Shown here piece after piece: positions 6,826 to 8,273 of a stretch of DNA of 8,273 nucleotides. Made by a program: the position numbers and the translations under genes. The notes below the pieces were generated by a model. It saw only the letters and a list, made by a program, of their open reading frames with translations, did not search any database and was not told the origin of the DNA. Within the stretch, counting starts at the first letter, position 1; the number at the start of each line of letters is the position of its first letter. Source of the DNA: NS-12 sp045403215 (GTDB taxonomy: Bacteria > Nitrospirota > Nitrospiria > Nitrospirales > NS-4). The stretch covers positions 1 to 8,273 of the forward strand of contig JAXIOW010000194.1 in the NCBI GenBank assembly GCA_045403215.1, given 5' to 3'.

Positions 6826-8273
<1,448 letters not shown>

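Overview
The window is a GC-rich (roughly 60-65% by eye), gene-dense piece of a bacterial chromosome devoted to short-chain acyl-CoA metabolism. I see no mobile element, RNA gene, CRISPR array or gap above about 120 bases. The host phylum cannot be fixed from the sequence. Gene content and composition fit an environmental bacterium with branched/short-chain acid catabolism.

Left part (1-1946, minus strand): two 2-methylcitrate-cycle genes, prpD (2-methylcitrate dehydratase) followed by prpB (methylisocitrate lyase, cut by the window's left edge), overlapping by 8 bases. A 116-base divergent intergenic region (1947-2062) holds one candidate extended -10 element per direction and several inverted repeats. 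On the plus strand an enoyl-CoA hydratase (2063-2836) follows, then a small unrecognised gene (2842-3099).

Right part (3077-8273, minus strand): a tightly packed operon read from right to left: B12-dependent acyl-CoA mutase large subunit (5' end outside the window), MBL-fold hydrolase, mutase B12-binding small subunit, SCP2-type thiolase-like protein, DUF35 Zn-ribbon/OB-fold protein, and a short MeaB-type GTPase. The first three junctions are 4-base start/stop overlaps and the last two gaps are 18 and 4 bases. Its 3' end overlaps the small plus-strand gene tail to tail by 23 bases.

Main points. (1) By direct alignment from memory to P. shermanii methylmalonyl-CoA mutase, the large subunit has Phe where the mutase has Tyr89 and Gln where it has Arg207. 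This is the isobutyryl-CoA mutase signature, so the likely reaction is isobutyryl-CoA to n-butyryl-CoA. The mutase subunits plus GTPase would be a split version of the fused IcmF. (2) The thiolase-like protein has Gly where the nucleophilic Cys is expected but keeps both His motifs. With its DUF35 partner it resembles the thiolase-fold aldolase/DUF35 complexes of steroid side-chain cleavage more than a true thiolase. (3) The GTPase ends right after its G domain. A working model, as inference: branched acyl-CoA is isomerised by the mutase, straight-chain products go through beta-oxidation (enoyl-CoA hydratase), propionyl-CoA is drained by the methylcitrate cycle, and the thiolase-like/DUF35 pair performs an undefined C-C bond reaction upstream or downstream of the mutase.
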